Source: Myxococcota bacterium
GTDB lineage: Bacteria; Myxococcota_A; Bradymonadia; UBA7976; UBA1532
Direction of reading: 5' to 3'
Length of the DNA stretch: 64,000 bases
Assembly (NCBI GenBank): GCA_023150895.1
Contig: JAKLJY010000033.1
Location: 1 to 64,000, forward strand
This document shows positions 18,485-26,274 of this stretch, one piece after another. The position numbers and the translations under genes were made by a program. Position 1 is the first letter of the stretch, and every line of letters begins with the position of its first letter. The notes beneath the pieces are model-generated. The model was given only the letters and a program-made list of their open reading frames with translations. It made no database searches and was not told the origin of the DNA.

Positions 18485-19179
18485 GACGACCACCCGAGCG
18501 CAGCGGCCACGCCCGCGGCGAATGCGGCCTCTCCCCGGACGAAGACCTGCCCGACGGCCCCCCGTTGCAGGACCGCGACCCGGTCGCAGAGCGTCGTCGG
18601 CACATGCGGCGCCGTCGCCGTCAACACGACCGCGGTCCCCCCCGCGGAGGCCTCTTTCAACCACGCGGCGAGCAGACGCAGCGCGGCGCCATCGACGCCA
18701 TCGCCGGGACCATCGAGCAGAAGCACCCGCGGGCGCCGGAGACTCGCGCGGGCCCAGTCGAGGCGCCGCCGCATGCCACGGGAGAGCGTCTCGACCGGGC
18801 GGGCGGCGAGGGGCTCGAGTTCGAAGCGCCGCAAGGCCGCAGGCCCCTCGCCGAGCTGCGCCGACGGCACGCCTTCGAGTTCGAGGTGAAGCCGCAACCA
18901 GTCCAAGGCCGCGAGCCCCGAGGGTCCCGGCAGTTCGTCGGGACAAAGCGAGGCGATCGCGCGGAGGCGATCGGGGCTTCGGGTCACGTCCCGCCCCTCC
19001 CAGGTGAGCCGACCCCGGATCGGCGTCCGGCGACCCGCCATGACCTCGAGCAGCGTCGACTTGCCCGCGCCGGTCGGCCCGACGACACCGAGGACCTCGC
19101 CCGGGCGCACGGAGAGCGAGCAGCGCTGCAAGCGCTCCCGCCCAGCCTCCCCCACATCGACGCCGACCACCTCGAGCAC
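18481..19179 (-). CDS. ABC transporter ATPase with altered Walker B and H-loop
   Basis: This 232-residue nucleotide-binding domain has Walker A GPTGAGKS (34-41) and a signature LSRGM (132-136) followed by RRRLDWARASL. The Walker B region reads LLLDGPGDGVD (153-163), so the catalytic glutamate expected after Asp156 is Gly157. At the H-loop, where VSTHD-like sequence is expected, the chain reads LTATAPH: alignment to the following LCDRV puts Thr189 at the switch-histidine position. It may therefore bind ATP but hydrolyse it poorly. The GTG at 19179 is preferred to the GTG at 19248 because a GGGAGA sits about 9 bases before it. Gene order suggests pairing with membrane proteins at 17978-18484 and perhaps 21945-22643, as in Gld-type transporters. 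Confidence 0.85.
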   Translation of the reverse strand: MLEVVGVDVGEAGRERLQRCSLSVRPGEVLGVVGPTGAGKSTLLEVMAGRRTPIRGRLTWEGRDVTRSPDRLRAIASLCPDELPGPSGLAALDWLRLHLELEGVPSAQLGEGPAALRRFELEPLAARPVETLSRGMRRRLDWARASLRRPRVLLLDGPGDGVDGAALRLLAAWLKEASAGGTAVVLTATAPHVPTTLCDRVAVLQRGAVGQVFVRGEAAFAAGVAAALGWSS

Positions 19180-19289
19180 GTTCGCAAGTCTCCCGCAGGG
19201 CGCGGCGACCCGACGAAGCCGGTCGCCTTCGGGTGCATGCTTTCGCACACCGCGCGCCGCACGCGCAAGGCCGGCGGGGCCGAGCGCCG

Positions 19290-20798
19290 TCAGGGCAGGT
19301 CGGCGGGCGGGGCGGGCAGGACCCGTGGCGGCGCGGGGACTCGACGCGGGACGTCGATGCGGAACGCCTCGAGGCGGACGGGCACCGCCTCGTCGGGCAG
19401 GGGCAGCGGTACGGGCACGGCGACCGGCACCAGGGGGGCGCCGGCGAGTGTCGCGTCCCCGCCGGCGGGCAGCGCCGTGGTCGGGACGCCGCCGGCGGGC
19501 GGGGCGTCGGGGACGAAACCCAGGTAGTCGATGCGGGCGGCCGAGCCGGCCTCGGCGTCGAGGATGAAGGCCGCCCCCGTTTCACCCGCCAGCAGACACG
19601 CCCCCCCGGGCGCCGCTTCCTCGAGCGCCAGGGGCATGGGTCCGGCAGCGACCGCTTGCGCGCCGCCGCGCCCGAAACGGAGGTCGACGCTACCGAAGAC
19701 CAGCGCGCCTTCGGCGACGGGCAGGAGCAACGCACGCGCCGCCTCCGCCTCGAGCGGCTCGCCCCCTGGCGGCAACGCCAATGCGGCGCCGAGGAGGGGC
19801 AGCGTGCCCGCCGCGGCGAATCGGGGCATGCGCCGAGACACGAGACCGAGCGCCACGAGCGCGCCGAGGCACCCCCACGCAGCCGCTCCGAAGGGCGAGC
19901 GCCCCCCACCGAGCGGCGGCGCGCCGGCCTGCAGCCACGAGAGGAGCGGACCGCGCTCGTCCGGGCCCGTGGCAAACGCCGCCTCGGCGACCGGGCCCGG
20001 CTCGAGCTCGTCGAGTGCGTGCGCCAGAATCCGGACTCGCCCGAGCCCGAACGGCGATTCGATCACCAGGGCCAGTCCGTCGGCTTCCACGAGCGGCGCG
20101 GCCGGTCCCTCGGGCGTCCGCCCGAGTTGCCTGAGCGTGACGGCCCGCGGCACCGCCGCGCGCGCGGCCGGCCCCGGATGTTCGATGCCCCCGAGCGTGA
20201 CCCCGAGCCACCGTCTCAGGAGATCCGGTTCGAGCCCCCCCTCCCCCGTCGCGAGCACGAGCGTCCCGCCGGCGGCCACCGCCTGCTCCACCGCCGATCG
20301 CTGCCGCGCATCGAGGCGGGCGAAATCCGGCGCGGCGGCCACGAGAAACGGTGCGAACCGAAGGGCGGAGAAGCTTCTCGGCATCTCGGCGACCGGGTGT
20401 CGGAGGACGCGGCGAATCCCCGCTGCTTCGAGCGCCGCACCGAGCGTCGCCGCCCCCCGGGCCTCGTCGCCGATCCAGACGGCGGGGAGCCCCTCGCGGA
20501 AATCGATGGGGGGGATCGTCACCGAAAACCGCTGGCGGTCGAGGGCGACCACGAGCGCGCGGGCCGCTTCGTCGTCCGGCAAGAGGCACTGCGCCAGGAA
20601 GCTCGCCGACCCGTAGCCGCCGAGCTCGCCAAAGGGCGCCAGCCGCCCCTCGGCCGCGCCGGCGGCCACGGGGAGCGTGTGCACGGAGGCGTTGGTCACG
20701 GTGACGCGGGTCGAGCCGCCGTCCCCCGCGGCCACAGATTCGAGCGGACCGGCGGCCGCGAGCAGCAGCGCGGCCGCGATGGGCGTCACGAGGGCCAA
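19290..20798 (-). CDS. GldG-like secreted/membrane protein
   Basis: The 502-residue protein starts with a signal peptide (VTPIAAALLLAAAGPLESVA). A periplasmic region with a Rossmann-like fold typical of GldG or ABC-transporter-associated GATase-like proteins follows (GLPAVWIGDEARGAATLGAA, then VEQAVAAGGTLVLATGEGGL). A membrane segment lies near residues 303-340 (AAWGCLGALVALGLVSRRMP, then GTLPLLGAALALPPG), followed by an all-beta C-terminal part ending in a Pro-rich tail. The start is TTG at 20798 or GTG at 20789; the gene begins one base after the toroid gene's stop. A similar fold recurs inside the BatA-like protein of this operon. Confidence 0.75.
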   Translation of the reverse strand: MALVTPIAAALLLAAAGPLESVAAGDGGSTRVTVTNASVHTLPVAAGAAEGRLAPFGELGGYGSASFLAQCLLPDDEAARALVVALDRQRFSVTIPPIDFREGLPAVWIGDEARGAATLGAALEAAGIRRVLRHPVAEMPRSFSALRFAPFLVAAAPDFARLDARQRSAVEQAVAAGGTLVLATGEGGLEPDLLRRWLGVTLGGIEHPGPAARAAVPRAVTLRQLGRTPEGPAAPLVEADGLALVIESPFGLGRVRILAHALDELEPGPVAEAAFATGPDERGPLLSWLQAGAPPLGGGRSPFGAAAWGCLGALVALGLVSRRMPRFAAAGTLPLLGAALALPPGGEPLEAEAARALLLPVAEGALVFGSVDLRFGRGGAQAVAAGPMPLALEEAAPGGACLLAGETGAAFILDAEAGSAARIDYLGFVPDAPPAGGVPTTALPAGGDATLAGAPLVPVAVPVPLPLPDEAVPVRLEAFRIDVPRRVPAPPRVLPAPPADLP

Positions 20799-20799
20799 C

Positions 20800-21948
20800 T
20801 CACTTCGCGTTGTTGCCCGTCGCGCGCAGCGCGTGCGACAGCGCCACGACGGCGCGGCTCGTGACGAGGACGGGGTTGTCCTCCCAGTACTTCCCGTTTT
20901 CGTTGAGCCAGGACCCGTCGGCCTTCTGGAGCGAGACGATGCGCCCGGTCATGTCCTGGGCCCAGTTGCGCTTCTGCCCCTTCTCGTCGGGGATGTAGGG
21001 CTCCCCCATCGCCTCGAGCGCCGAGGCCGCCGTGTGCAGGTAGTAGTAGTACGTCGTCGTGCCCAGCCCCGGGTGCTGGGTGAAGTCGTAGTTCTTCTGA
21101 ATCCAGCCCCAGGCCGCCTTGACCCGCGGATCGTCCTTCTTCACGTTGGCGAAGATCAGGCTCTTCAGCCCGGCGAACGTCATGCCGCCGTAGCTCTTGG
21201 TGCCGCCGGCCTTGCTGTCGCCCGGCTCGTACACGAACCCGCCGTCGTTCCCGGACCAGGGCTGATCGTTCGACTCGCTGCGGTTCTGGCAGCGCGTGAG
21301 GAACGTCTCGGCCTTCTTCCACACGTCGCTTTTCGGGTCGTACCCGGTCTTCTTCAACGCCTCGAGCGCGAAGCCGAGGTTCGAAAGATCGGGACGCTCG
21401 TCCCCGCCGTACCCGATGCCGCCGTAGTACTTGTCGGCCGGGGTGTACTTCTTGTCTTCGTCGGACTGGTCGTTGGCCAGGAACTTCTGGCCGGCCTCGA
21501 TCTGCGTTTTGTACTTCGCGGGGTCGAGGTCGTGCAGCGCCATGATGGCGAGGGCCGTGTTGTATGCGGGCGTGGCGTCCCCCGTGATGGCGCCGTCGGC
21601 CCGCTGCTGGGCGAGCAGCCACTCCGTCGCGCGGCGGACGAACGGCCCGTCGGCGTCCCGATAGGCCCGATGGCTGCCGGCAAACGCCAGCAACGCCATC
21701 GAGGTCAGACCGACGTGGTTGCCATACGAGCCATTCTCCGCCTGCTTGGAACGGAGGAAGTGCAGACCGCGGTCGACCGCCGACCGTGCATCCGCCACCG
21801 TCTTGGCGTCGAGAAGACCACCGGCCTTCGCGGCTGCGGGGGGCGCGGCGGCGGGGGCGGCGTCGGCCTTGCCGGCGGCGAACGCGGCGTCGAACGGAGC
21901 GGCGGCGGCGAGCGCGACCGCGAGCGTGAGGGCGTTACGGAGTTTCAT
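20800..21948 (-). CDS. Secreted prenyltransferase/squalene-oxidase repeat (alpha/alpha toroid) protein
   Basis: The 382-residue protein has a clear signal peptide (MKLRNALTLAVALAAAAPFD, then AAFAAG), an Ala/Pro linker and a series of prenyltransferase/squalene-oxidase repeats with QW-like signatures: SKQAENGSYGNHVGLTSMAL, AQQRADGAITGD, LSNLGFALEAL, SYGGMTFAGLKSLI and LQKADGSWLNENGKYWEDNP. These build an alpha/alpha toroid like that of terpene cyclases, but I see no DxDD catalytic motif, so it is more likely a binding or scaffolding toroid in the periplasm. AGGAG lies about 6 bases before the ATG at 21948, which overlaps the upstream membrane-protein gene by four bases. Similar proteins occur beside MoxR/DUF58 genes in other phyla. 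Confidence 0.88.
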   Translation of the reverse strand: MKLRNALTLAVALAAAAPFDAAFAAGKADAAPAAAPPAAAKAGGLLDAKTVADARSAVDRGLHFLRSKQAENGSYGNHVGLTSMALLAFAGSHRAYRDADGPFVRRATEWLLAQQRADGAITGDATPAYNTALAIMALHDLDPAKYKTQIEAGQKFLANDQSDEDKKYTPADKYYGGIGYGGDERPDLSNLGFALEALKKTGYDPKSDVWKKAETFLTRCQNRSESNDQPWSGNDGGFVYEPGDSKAGGTKSYGGMTFAGLKSLIFANVKKDDPRVKAAWGWIQKNYDFTQHPGLGTTTYYYYLHTAASALEAMGEPYIPDEKGQKRNWAQDMTGRIVSLQKADGSWLNENGKYWEDNPVLVTSRAVVALSHALRATGNNAK

Positions 21949-22643
21949 GTCGAGCTCCTGATGTCGCGCCGGGCCGAGAGGACGGACCATCCCGCCGCAG
22001 AGGCGGCCAGCGCACCGAGAAAAATGAGTCCGTGGAGGGCGGCGACCGGTCTGGCATCGACGGTGCCGCTCAGGGTCCAGGTGTAGAAGAAGGGGTCCTG
22101 CAGCGCCGCGCGACCCGCGGCAGCGTGGGCGACGCCCGCCGGGTGCAACCCGAACGTCAGCGTCGCGACCCAATGTCCGAGCCCCTGCCCCATCCAGGGC
22201 GACAGGATCCACGGCGCCGCGAGGACGAGCCCGACGAGGCTCAGCGTCGACACGGCGGCGGCGCCCGCGTGGGGCGCTCGGCGGTCGAAACCATCGGCGA
22301 GCCCCAGAACGGCCGCTCCCCACAGCGTCGTGACGACCGCCGGCTGCCAGGCCCCGGCAGACCAGAGCATCGCCAGCATGCCGAGCGTCGCCACCGGCAA
22401 CGCCAGCTCCGCGAGGACCAGGCGCCCCGTCCGCCGGCCGTTCCGGACGGCCTCGCGAAATCCATCCGCTCGCCGGACCGTGTCCCGACCGAGCACGAGC
22501 CAGGGGGCGACGAGACCCACCACCACCGTCGTCACCTGGACGCGAACGGACGCCGCGTCCGGCAGAACGAGCGTCAGCGCCCCACCGATCGGGAGCGCGG
22601 TGACGCAGCGACGAAGGGAGGCCCGGAGGGCGTAGGCGAGCAC
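21945..22643 (-). CDS. Polytopic membrane protein
   Basis: The 232-residue protein has about six hydrophobic helices, for example VTTVVVGLVAPWLVLG, LVLAELALPVATLGMLAMLW, TTLWGAAVLGLADG, LSLVGLVLAAPWILSPWMG and LHGLIFLGALAASAAGW. It could be a permease or an ABC-2 subunit, but no family motif is recognised. The start is uncertain. A TTG at 22655 gives four extra residues, but a -10-like TATGAT overlaps that codon, so I prefer the GTG at 22643. The stop overlaps the toroid gene start by four bases. It probably works with the rest of the MoxR/ABC cluster. Confidence 0.7.
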   Translation of the reverse strand: MLAYALRASLRRCVTALPIGGALTLVLPDAASVRVQVTTVVVGLVAPWLVLGRDTVRRADGFREAVRNGRRTGRLVLAELALPVATLGMLAMLWSAGAWQPAVVTTLWGAAVLGLADGFDRRAPHAGAAAVSTLSLVGLVLAAPWILSPWMGQGLGHWVATLTFGLHPAGVAHAAAGRAALQDPFFYTWTLSGTVDARPVAALHGLIFLGALAASAAGWSVLSARRDIRSST

Positions 22644-22654
22644 GGGCGCATGCA

Positions 22655-22660
22655 ATCATA
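22655..22660 (-). promoter_or_regulatory. Possible -10 element within the MoxR/ABC operon
   Basis: TATGAT at 22660-22655 on the minus strand matches five of six positions of the -10 consensus, but no good -35 lies at 16-18 bases. If used, it would start a transcript a few bases before the GTG at 22643. Confidence 0.3.
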
Positions 22661-22688
22661 CGGGCGCGACGCGGCGCAACGGGTGATT

Positions 22689-23063
22689 CTACCGGGCGTC
22701 GCCGCTGCCCGGCGCGGGGTCCTTCTGCGTCCGCCCCCGGCGGCGCGCGACGAAGAGGGCCCCCGCCGCCGCGCCGAGTACGTCGGCCGCCGCGTCGCCC
22801 GCATCGGGGAACCGGCCGGGGACGAAGGCCTGATGCAGCTCGTCCGTCACCCCGTAGAGGCCGCCCCCGAGCGCCGCCCAGGCAACCCGACCACCCAAAC
22901 CGAGGCAGAGCAGCCCGCCGAGCGGCGCGTAGAGCGCGAAGTGCACGACCTTGTCGAGCCCCGGCAGCGAAACGGTCGGGTACGCGTCTCCGGGTCGGGC
23001 CGACAGGGCGAAGATGAGCGCCGCCTGCAAGGCCGCGCCCCCCAGCGCCCCGCGGCGGGTCAT
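22689..23063 (-). CDS. VanZ-like membrane protein
   Basis: The 124-residue protein shows the VanZ-like layout: an N-terminal hydrophobic helix, LPGLDKVVHFALYAPLGGLLC, a second helix pair, then the conserved YGVTDELHQAFVPGRFPDAGDAAADVLGAAAGAL. The E-x-x-Q and D-x-x-x-D-x-x-G pattern is typical of the family. VanZ proteins are small membrane proteins, some of which confer teicoplanin resistance; many, like this one, have unknown roles. The C-terminus is basic. Its ATG overlaps the stop of the BFN gene by four bases. A 45-base gap separates it from the next membrane-protein gene. Confidence 0.85.
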   Translation of the reverse strand: MTRRGALGGAALQAALIFALSARPGDAYPTVSLPGLDKVVHFALYAPLGGLLCLGLGGRVAWAALGGGLYGVTDELHQAFVPGRFPDAGDAAADVLGAAAGALFVARRRGRTQKDPAPGSGDAR

Positions 23064-23632
23064 GTGCGGAACTTGCCGAAGGCCTCGGGGTCCAGCCGCG
23101 CCAGGGCAAGCGCCAGGCGGGCCCGCGCGTCGGCGTCGTCGGCGCTGACGGCCGCGAGGGCCGCCGTCTCGCCCGCGGCGCCGACGTCCGAGGCCCCTTC
23201 CGGTGCCCCCGTCTCTTCGGCGTTGATCGGCTGCGCGGCTTCGAGGACGGCCGCCGCGACCCGAATCTGTGCGCCCGTCCGGACCGCCAGCGCGATGGCG
23301 TCCGACGGGCGGCAATCCACGCAGCGGAGCGCACCGTCCGCGCCGCGCAGCCAGAGGTCGGCCAGAAACGTGCCCGCCTCGATCGCCCGCACGTCCGCCC
23401 GCTCGACGGTCGCCCCGAGCGCCTCGACGACGGAGGCCAGGAGGTCGTGCGTCATGGGGCGCGGCAGCGTCTGACCCTGCAGGACGCAGGCAATCGCCCC
23501 CGCCTCGGGGACGCCGACCCAGATCGGCAGCACGAACCGGGCTTCGTCGTCCTGGAGAAGGAGAATCGGTTGCCCGTTCTCGTTGTCGGGCACGAATCCG
23601 CGGACGGTGAATGGCACGTACGTCTGTTTCAT
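23060..23632 (-). CDS. BFN-domain (bifunctional nuclease, DUF151) protein
   Basis: The 190-residue protein has a BFN/DUF151 domain over residues 1-125. It contains PILLLQDDEARFVLPIWVG, EAGAIACVLQG, RPMTHDLLASVVEALGA, GTFLADLWL and the signature CRPSDAIALAVR (107-118). The C-terminus ends in LARLDPEAFGKFRT, matching the tail of the family. BFN proteins have been reported to have DNase and RNase activity in plants, and in bacteria they are small cytoplasmic proteins of unclear role. It is the first gene of the MoxR/ABC cluster. The start follows a G-rich stretch 49 bases after the methyltransferase gene stop. Confidence 0.9.
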   Translation of the reverse strand: MKQTYVPFTVRGFVPDNENGQPILLLQDDEARFVLPIWVGVPEAGAIACVLQGQTLPRPMTHDLLASVVEALGATVERADVRAIEAGTFLADLWLRGADGALRCVDCRPSDAIALAVRTGAQIRVAAAVLEAAQPINAEETGAPEGASDVGAAGETAALAAVSADDADARARLALALARLDPEAFGKFRT

Positions 23633-23681
23633 GGGGCCCCCCAGGCCGGTCCGGCACGGTAGCCGGCCCGCTTTCCCGGGG

Positions 23682-25025
23682 TCAAGCGCGGGCCCGGCCC
23701 GGCTTGTCCCACGTCAGAAGCGCCACGACCTCCACATGGCCCGTGTGCGGGAAGAGGTCGAACGCCCGCGTCCGCTGGAGCCGGGCCCCGCCCGCGACGA
23801 GCGCCGCGACGTCCCGGGCGAGCGTGGCGGGATCACACGAGACGTAGACGAGGCGCGACGGCCGAAGGCGGACGAGGGCGGGCACGACGTCGCGCGCCCC
23901 GGCCCGGGGCGGATCCACCAGGACGGCGGCATACTGGCCGTGCGGGAAGTGCGCCGCATCCCCGGCCACCACCCGGGCCACCGCCGGAGCGCCGGGCCCG
24001 GCGAAACCACGGCGCTCCACCTCGGCGGCGAGCCGGGCCGCCGCCGCCGGATCCCGCTCCACCGCGGTGACCGACACGCCCGCGGCCAGCAACGCCAGCG
24101 TGAAGTGTCCGCTCCCCGCGTACAGCTCCAGCACCCGCGTGCCCGGGCGCAGGTCGAGCCAGGCAAGTACGTGCGCCTGCAGAGCCGTCGCGCCCGGCTG
24201 ATGGGCCTGAACGAAGCTCCCCGCAGGGTGAGGGACGTTCGCTGGTCCCAGGACGTCCTCGACCCGACCGTGATCGATCGGCGTTCCCTCGTCGGCCGGC
24301 ACGAGCCGGACGCCGTGACAGGGCCCGCCGAGCAGGCGCTGCGCCCACGCGGACCAACCGCGCGCATCGGACCGGGGGAAAAGCGTGATCGTCCCGGTGC
24401 CCCCCGCCGGGCGGGCCGTCAGCCGAAGCGTCCCCCCGCCGGAAAGCCCGAGCGCCGTCGCGATCCCGGCCGCGTGCGCGCGCAGCGCCTCGACCTCCGG
24501 GGTCAGCACCGCGCAGGACGACGGCACGACGAGCGTGCGCGTCCCCGAGGCAAAGTAGCCGATGCGCGTCCCGTCGACCTGCAGTCGCGCGGTCGAGCGC
24601 CACCCGAGTCCCGGTGCGGCGGCCCAGATCGGGTCGACTCGATGGGGTCCACCCGCCCGCGTCAGCGCGCGCTCGACGTGGTCCGCCAGGGCCGCCTGCT
24701 GAACGGCCGCGGGCACGGCGTGCCACGGGCAGCCGCCACAGTGGTCGGCGATCGCGCAGAAGGGGGCGGCGCGCTCCGCCGACGGCGCCACGAGCCGAAC
24801 GACGCGGCCCCGCACGAAACGACGCTCGACGGCGGTGACTTCGATCTCGACCACGTCCCCCGGGGCGCCCCCCTCGACGAGGACGACGCGCCCGTCCGGC
24901 GCATGGGCGAGCAGGTCGCCGCCGAACGCGGGTCGCTCCAGCGTGACGGCGAGGGAAGCACCGAGCGCCGGTCCCCCGGCCGAAGTCCCCCGCTCGCCAC
25001 CGAGCGGACGCCGTGCCCGCGTCAT
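23682..25025 (-). CDS. rlmD: 23S rRNA (uracil-5-)-methyltransferase, RumA/RlmD type
   Basis: The 447-residue protein has a TRAM domain near the N-terminus (SLAVTLERPAFGGDLLAHAP). Iron-sulfur-type cysteines follow (FCAIADHCGGCPWH and, later, SSCAVL). The S-adenosylmethionine site is VLELYAGSGHFTLALLAAGV. Catalytic motifs are VLVDPPRAGARDVVP and VYVSCDPATLARDVA, the latter with the nucleophilic cysteine. Such enzymes make 5-methyluridine in 23S rRNA (U1939 for RlmD). Several paralogues exist in bacteria, so the exact site is inferred. The ATG at 25025 was chosen because it directly precedes the TRAM domain and lies 7 bases after the previous stop; longer in-frame starts run into the lipoprotein gene. 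Confidence 0.9.
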   Translation of the reverse strand: MTRARRPLGGERGTSAGGPALGASLAVTLERPAFGGDLLAHAPDGRVVLVEGGAPGDVVEIEVTAVERRFVRGRVVRLVAPSAERAAPFCAIADHCGGCPWHAVPAAVQQAALADHVERALTRAGGPHRVDPIWAAAPGLGWRSTARLQVDGTRIGYFASGTRTLVVPSSCAVLTPEVEALRAHAAGIATALGLSGGGTLRLTARPAGGTGTITLFPRSDARGWSAWAQRLLGGPCHGVRLVPADEGTPIDHGRVEDVLGPANVPHPAGSFVQAHQPGATALQAHVLAWLDLRPGTRVLELYAGSGHFTLALLAAGVSVTAVERDPAAAARLAAEVERRGFAGPGAPAVARVVAGDAAHFPHGQYAAVLVDPPRAGARDVVPALVRLRPSRLVYVSCDPATLARDVAALVAGGARLQRTRAFDLFPHTGHVEVVALLTWDKPGRARA

Positions 25026-25032
25026 GGACGGC

Positions 25033-25626
25033 TCATCGACCGACGAATCGACGGTAGGGCGGCCCGCGGCGCACGGTGAAGTCGAAGTCGCCGTGGAGTC
25101 GGCCCCGGAGCGCCCCCGTCCGGGCGTCCCGGACCAGCAGTTCATCGATCGTGCCGGAGACGCGGTCCCCCTTGTGGAGACCGAACGACTCGAACGTCAC
25201 CCTGCCCCGCAGCTCCAGGCTCTCCGTCCCCTCCGGGCAGCGCTCGAAGAGGTCGAGGGCGCCGCGCACGGGCTCGTCGGGTCCCACCGCGAGCGGGACG
25301 CCGAGGCGCCCGGGGAGGCCGCGCACGTCTCGCACGTGAAGCTGCAGCCCGTCCGCCCGGGCGAAGTCCTCCCCCCCGTATTGCATCCGCACCACGGCAT
25401 CGTCGGCCGCGGTCTCGAGGGTGAAGAAGTTCGGGTGCATGTCGAAGTGCTCGCAGATCTCGGGGGGATCCGTCTCGGCGCCCGTGCACGCCTCGGCACC
25501 CGCAGGCGCCATCACGCAGCCGGGCACGGAAAGGAACCCGGTCAACGAGCCGGATCCCTGCTCCTGAGCGCAGCCCGCGAGCGCCGCACCGACGGCGAGA
25601 GCACGCACGATGTCGGGCGCCCGCAT
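25033..25626 (-). CDS. Lipoprotein of unknown function
   Basis: The 197-residue protein begins MRAPDIVRALAVGAALAGC, with the consensus lipobox L-A-G-C and Ala at +2, so it should be lipidated. The mature part has four cysteines (PGCVMAP, EACTG, EICEHF, ERCPEG) that may pair in the periplasm, and a beta-rich pattern (VVRMQYGGEDFARADGLQLH, LRGRVTFESFGLHKGD, LRGRLHGDFDFTVRRG). I do not recognise a family. It is three bases downstream of another predicted envelope protein and upstream of the methyltransferase gene; the envelope genes here may form a functional group with the RING-like protein. Confidence 0.78.
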   Translation of the reverse strand: MRAPDIVRALAVGAALAGCAQEQGSGSLTGFLSVPGCVMAPAGAEACTGAETDPPEICEHFDMHPNFFTLETAADDAVVRMQYGGEDFARADGLQLHVRDVRGLPGRLGVPLAVGPDEPVRGALDLFERCPEGTESLELRGRVTFESFGLHKGDRVSGTIDELLVRDARTGALRGRLHGDFDFTVRRGPPYRRFVGR

Positions 25627-25629
25627 GGC

Positions 25630-26274
25630 CTACTCCGCCAGATCCACCCGGGCCGTCAGGCGCAGTCGGATCTTCGCGCGCAGCGCGTTGGCCGGCACCG
25701 CCTGCGCCCGCGGGACCCGCAGCGCGGCGTCGAAAAGCAGCGCGAAGTGGAGGCTCGTCAGCCCCTCGGACGCATCGGGCAGCCCGGTGCTCGTGACCGT
25801 CAGGGGGCGCGACGCGACGATCTCGTGCGGACCGACGACCTCGGTGCGGCCCAACTCCCGGGCCCGCGCATCGGGCACGAGCGCGTCCTCGGGCGCGATG
25901 TACACGGTGACCGGGTCGATTTGCACCGGCAGTCGATTGGGCGCCTCGATCGCGTATTCGAGCGCGTCGAGCGAGACCCCCATGAGCTTGTCTTCGTTTT
26001 CTCGCAGCCGCTTGGCCGTCTTCTTCTTGCCGCGCTTTTCGAGTTCGGCGACGACGTCGACGGGGACCGCCACCGTGAATGCATACGAGATCTCGCGATC
26101 CGTCGGCGCGACGGCCAGGGGCGGCAGTTCGGCCGTCAGCGGGATCTCCGTCTTGACGGTGATGATGGTGGCATCGTCGACGCCGAGGGTGTCGCCCGGG
26201 AGCGCACAGCCCCCGCACGCCAGGGCCATCGCGAGCGCCGCCAGCCGGCCCGTGGGGGGCCCGCCGAACCTCAC
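25630..26274 (-). CDS. Secreted or lipid-anchored protein, beta-rich
   Basis: The 214-residue product starts with GTG at 26274, which overlaps the stop of the RING-like gene (GTGA, 26271-26274). The signal peptide is RLAALAMALACGGC; the cysteines around it could serve as a lipobox although the -3 residue is not canonical. The mature region looks like a beta-sandwich protein that alternates hydrophobic residues (ATIITVKTEIPLTAELPPLA, ISYAFTVAVPVDVVAELEKR, RLPVQIDPVTVYIAPEDA). A basic stretch GKKKTAKRLRENEDKLMG lies in the middle. No family is recognised. A longer in-frame ATG start exists but would run backwards through the RING-like gene. Confidence 0.7.
   Translation of the reverse strand: MRFGGPPTGRLAALAMALACGGCALPGDTLGVDDATIITVKTEIPLTAELPPLAVAPTDREISYAFTVAVPVDVVAELEKRGKKKTAKRLRENEDKLMGVSLDALEYAIEAPNRLPVQIDPVTVYIAPEDALVPDARARELGRTEVVGPHEIVASRPLTVTSTGLPDASEGLTSLHFALLFDAALRVPRAQAVPANALRAKIRLRLTARVDLAE

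Noticed and set aside
20800-21948. Toroid protein as an active terpene cyclase
   Set aside because: No DxDD or other catalytic motif and a signal peptide is present. A binding toroid in the periplasm is more likely.
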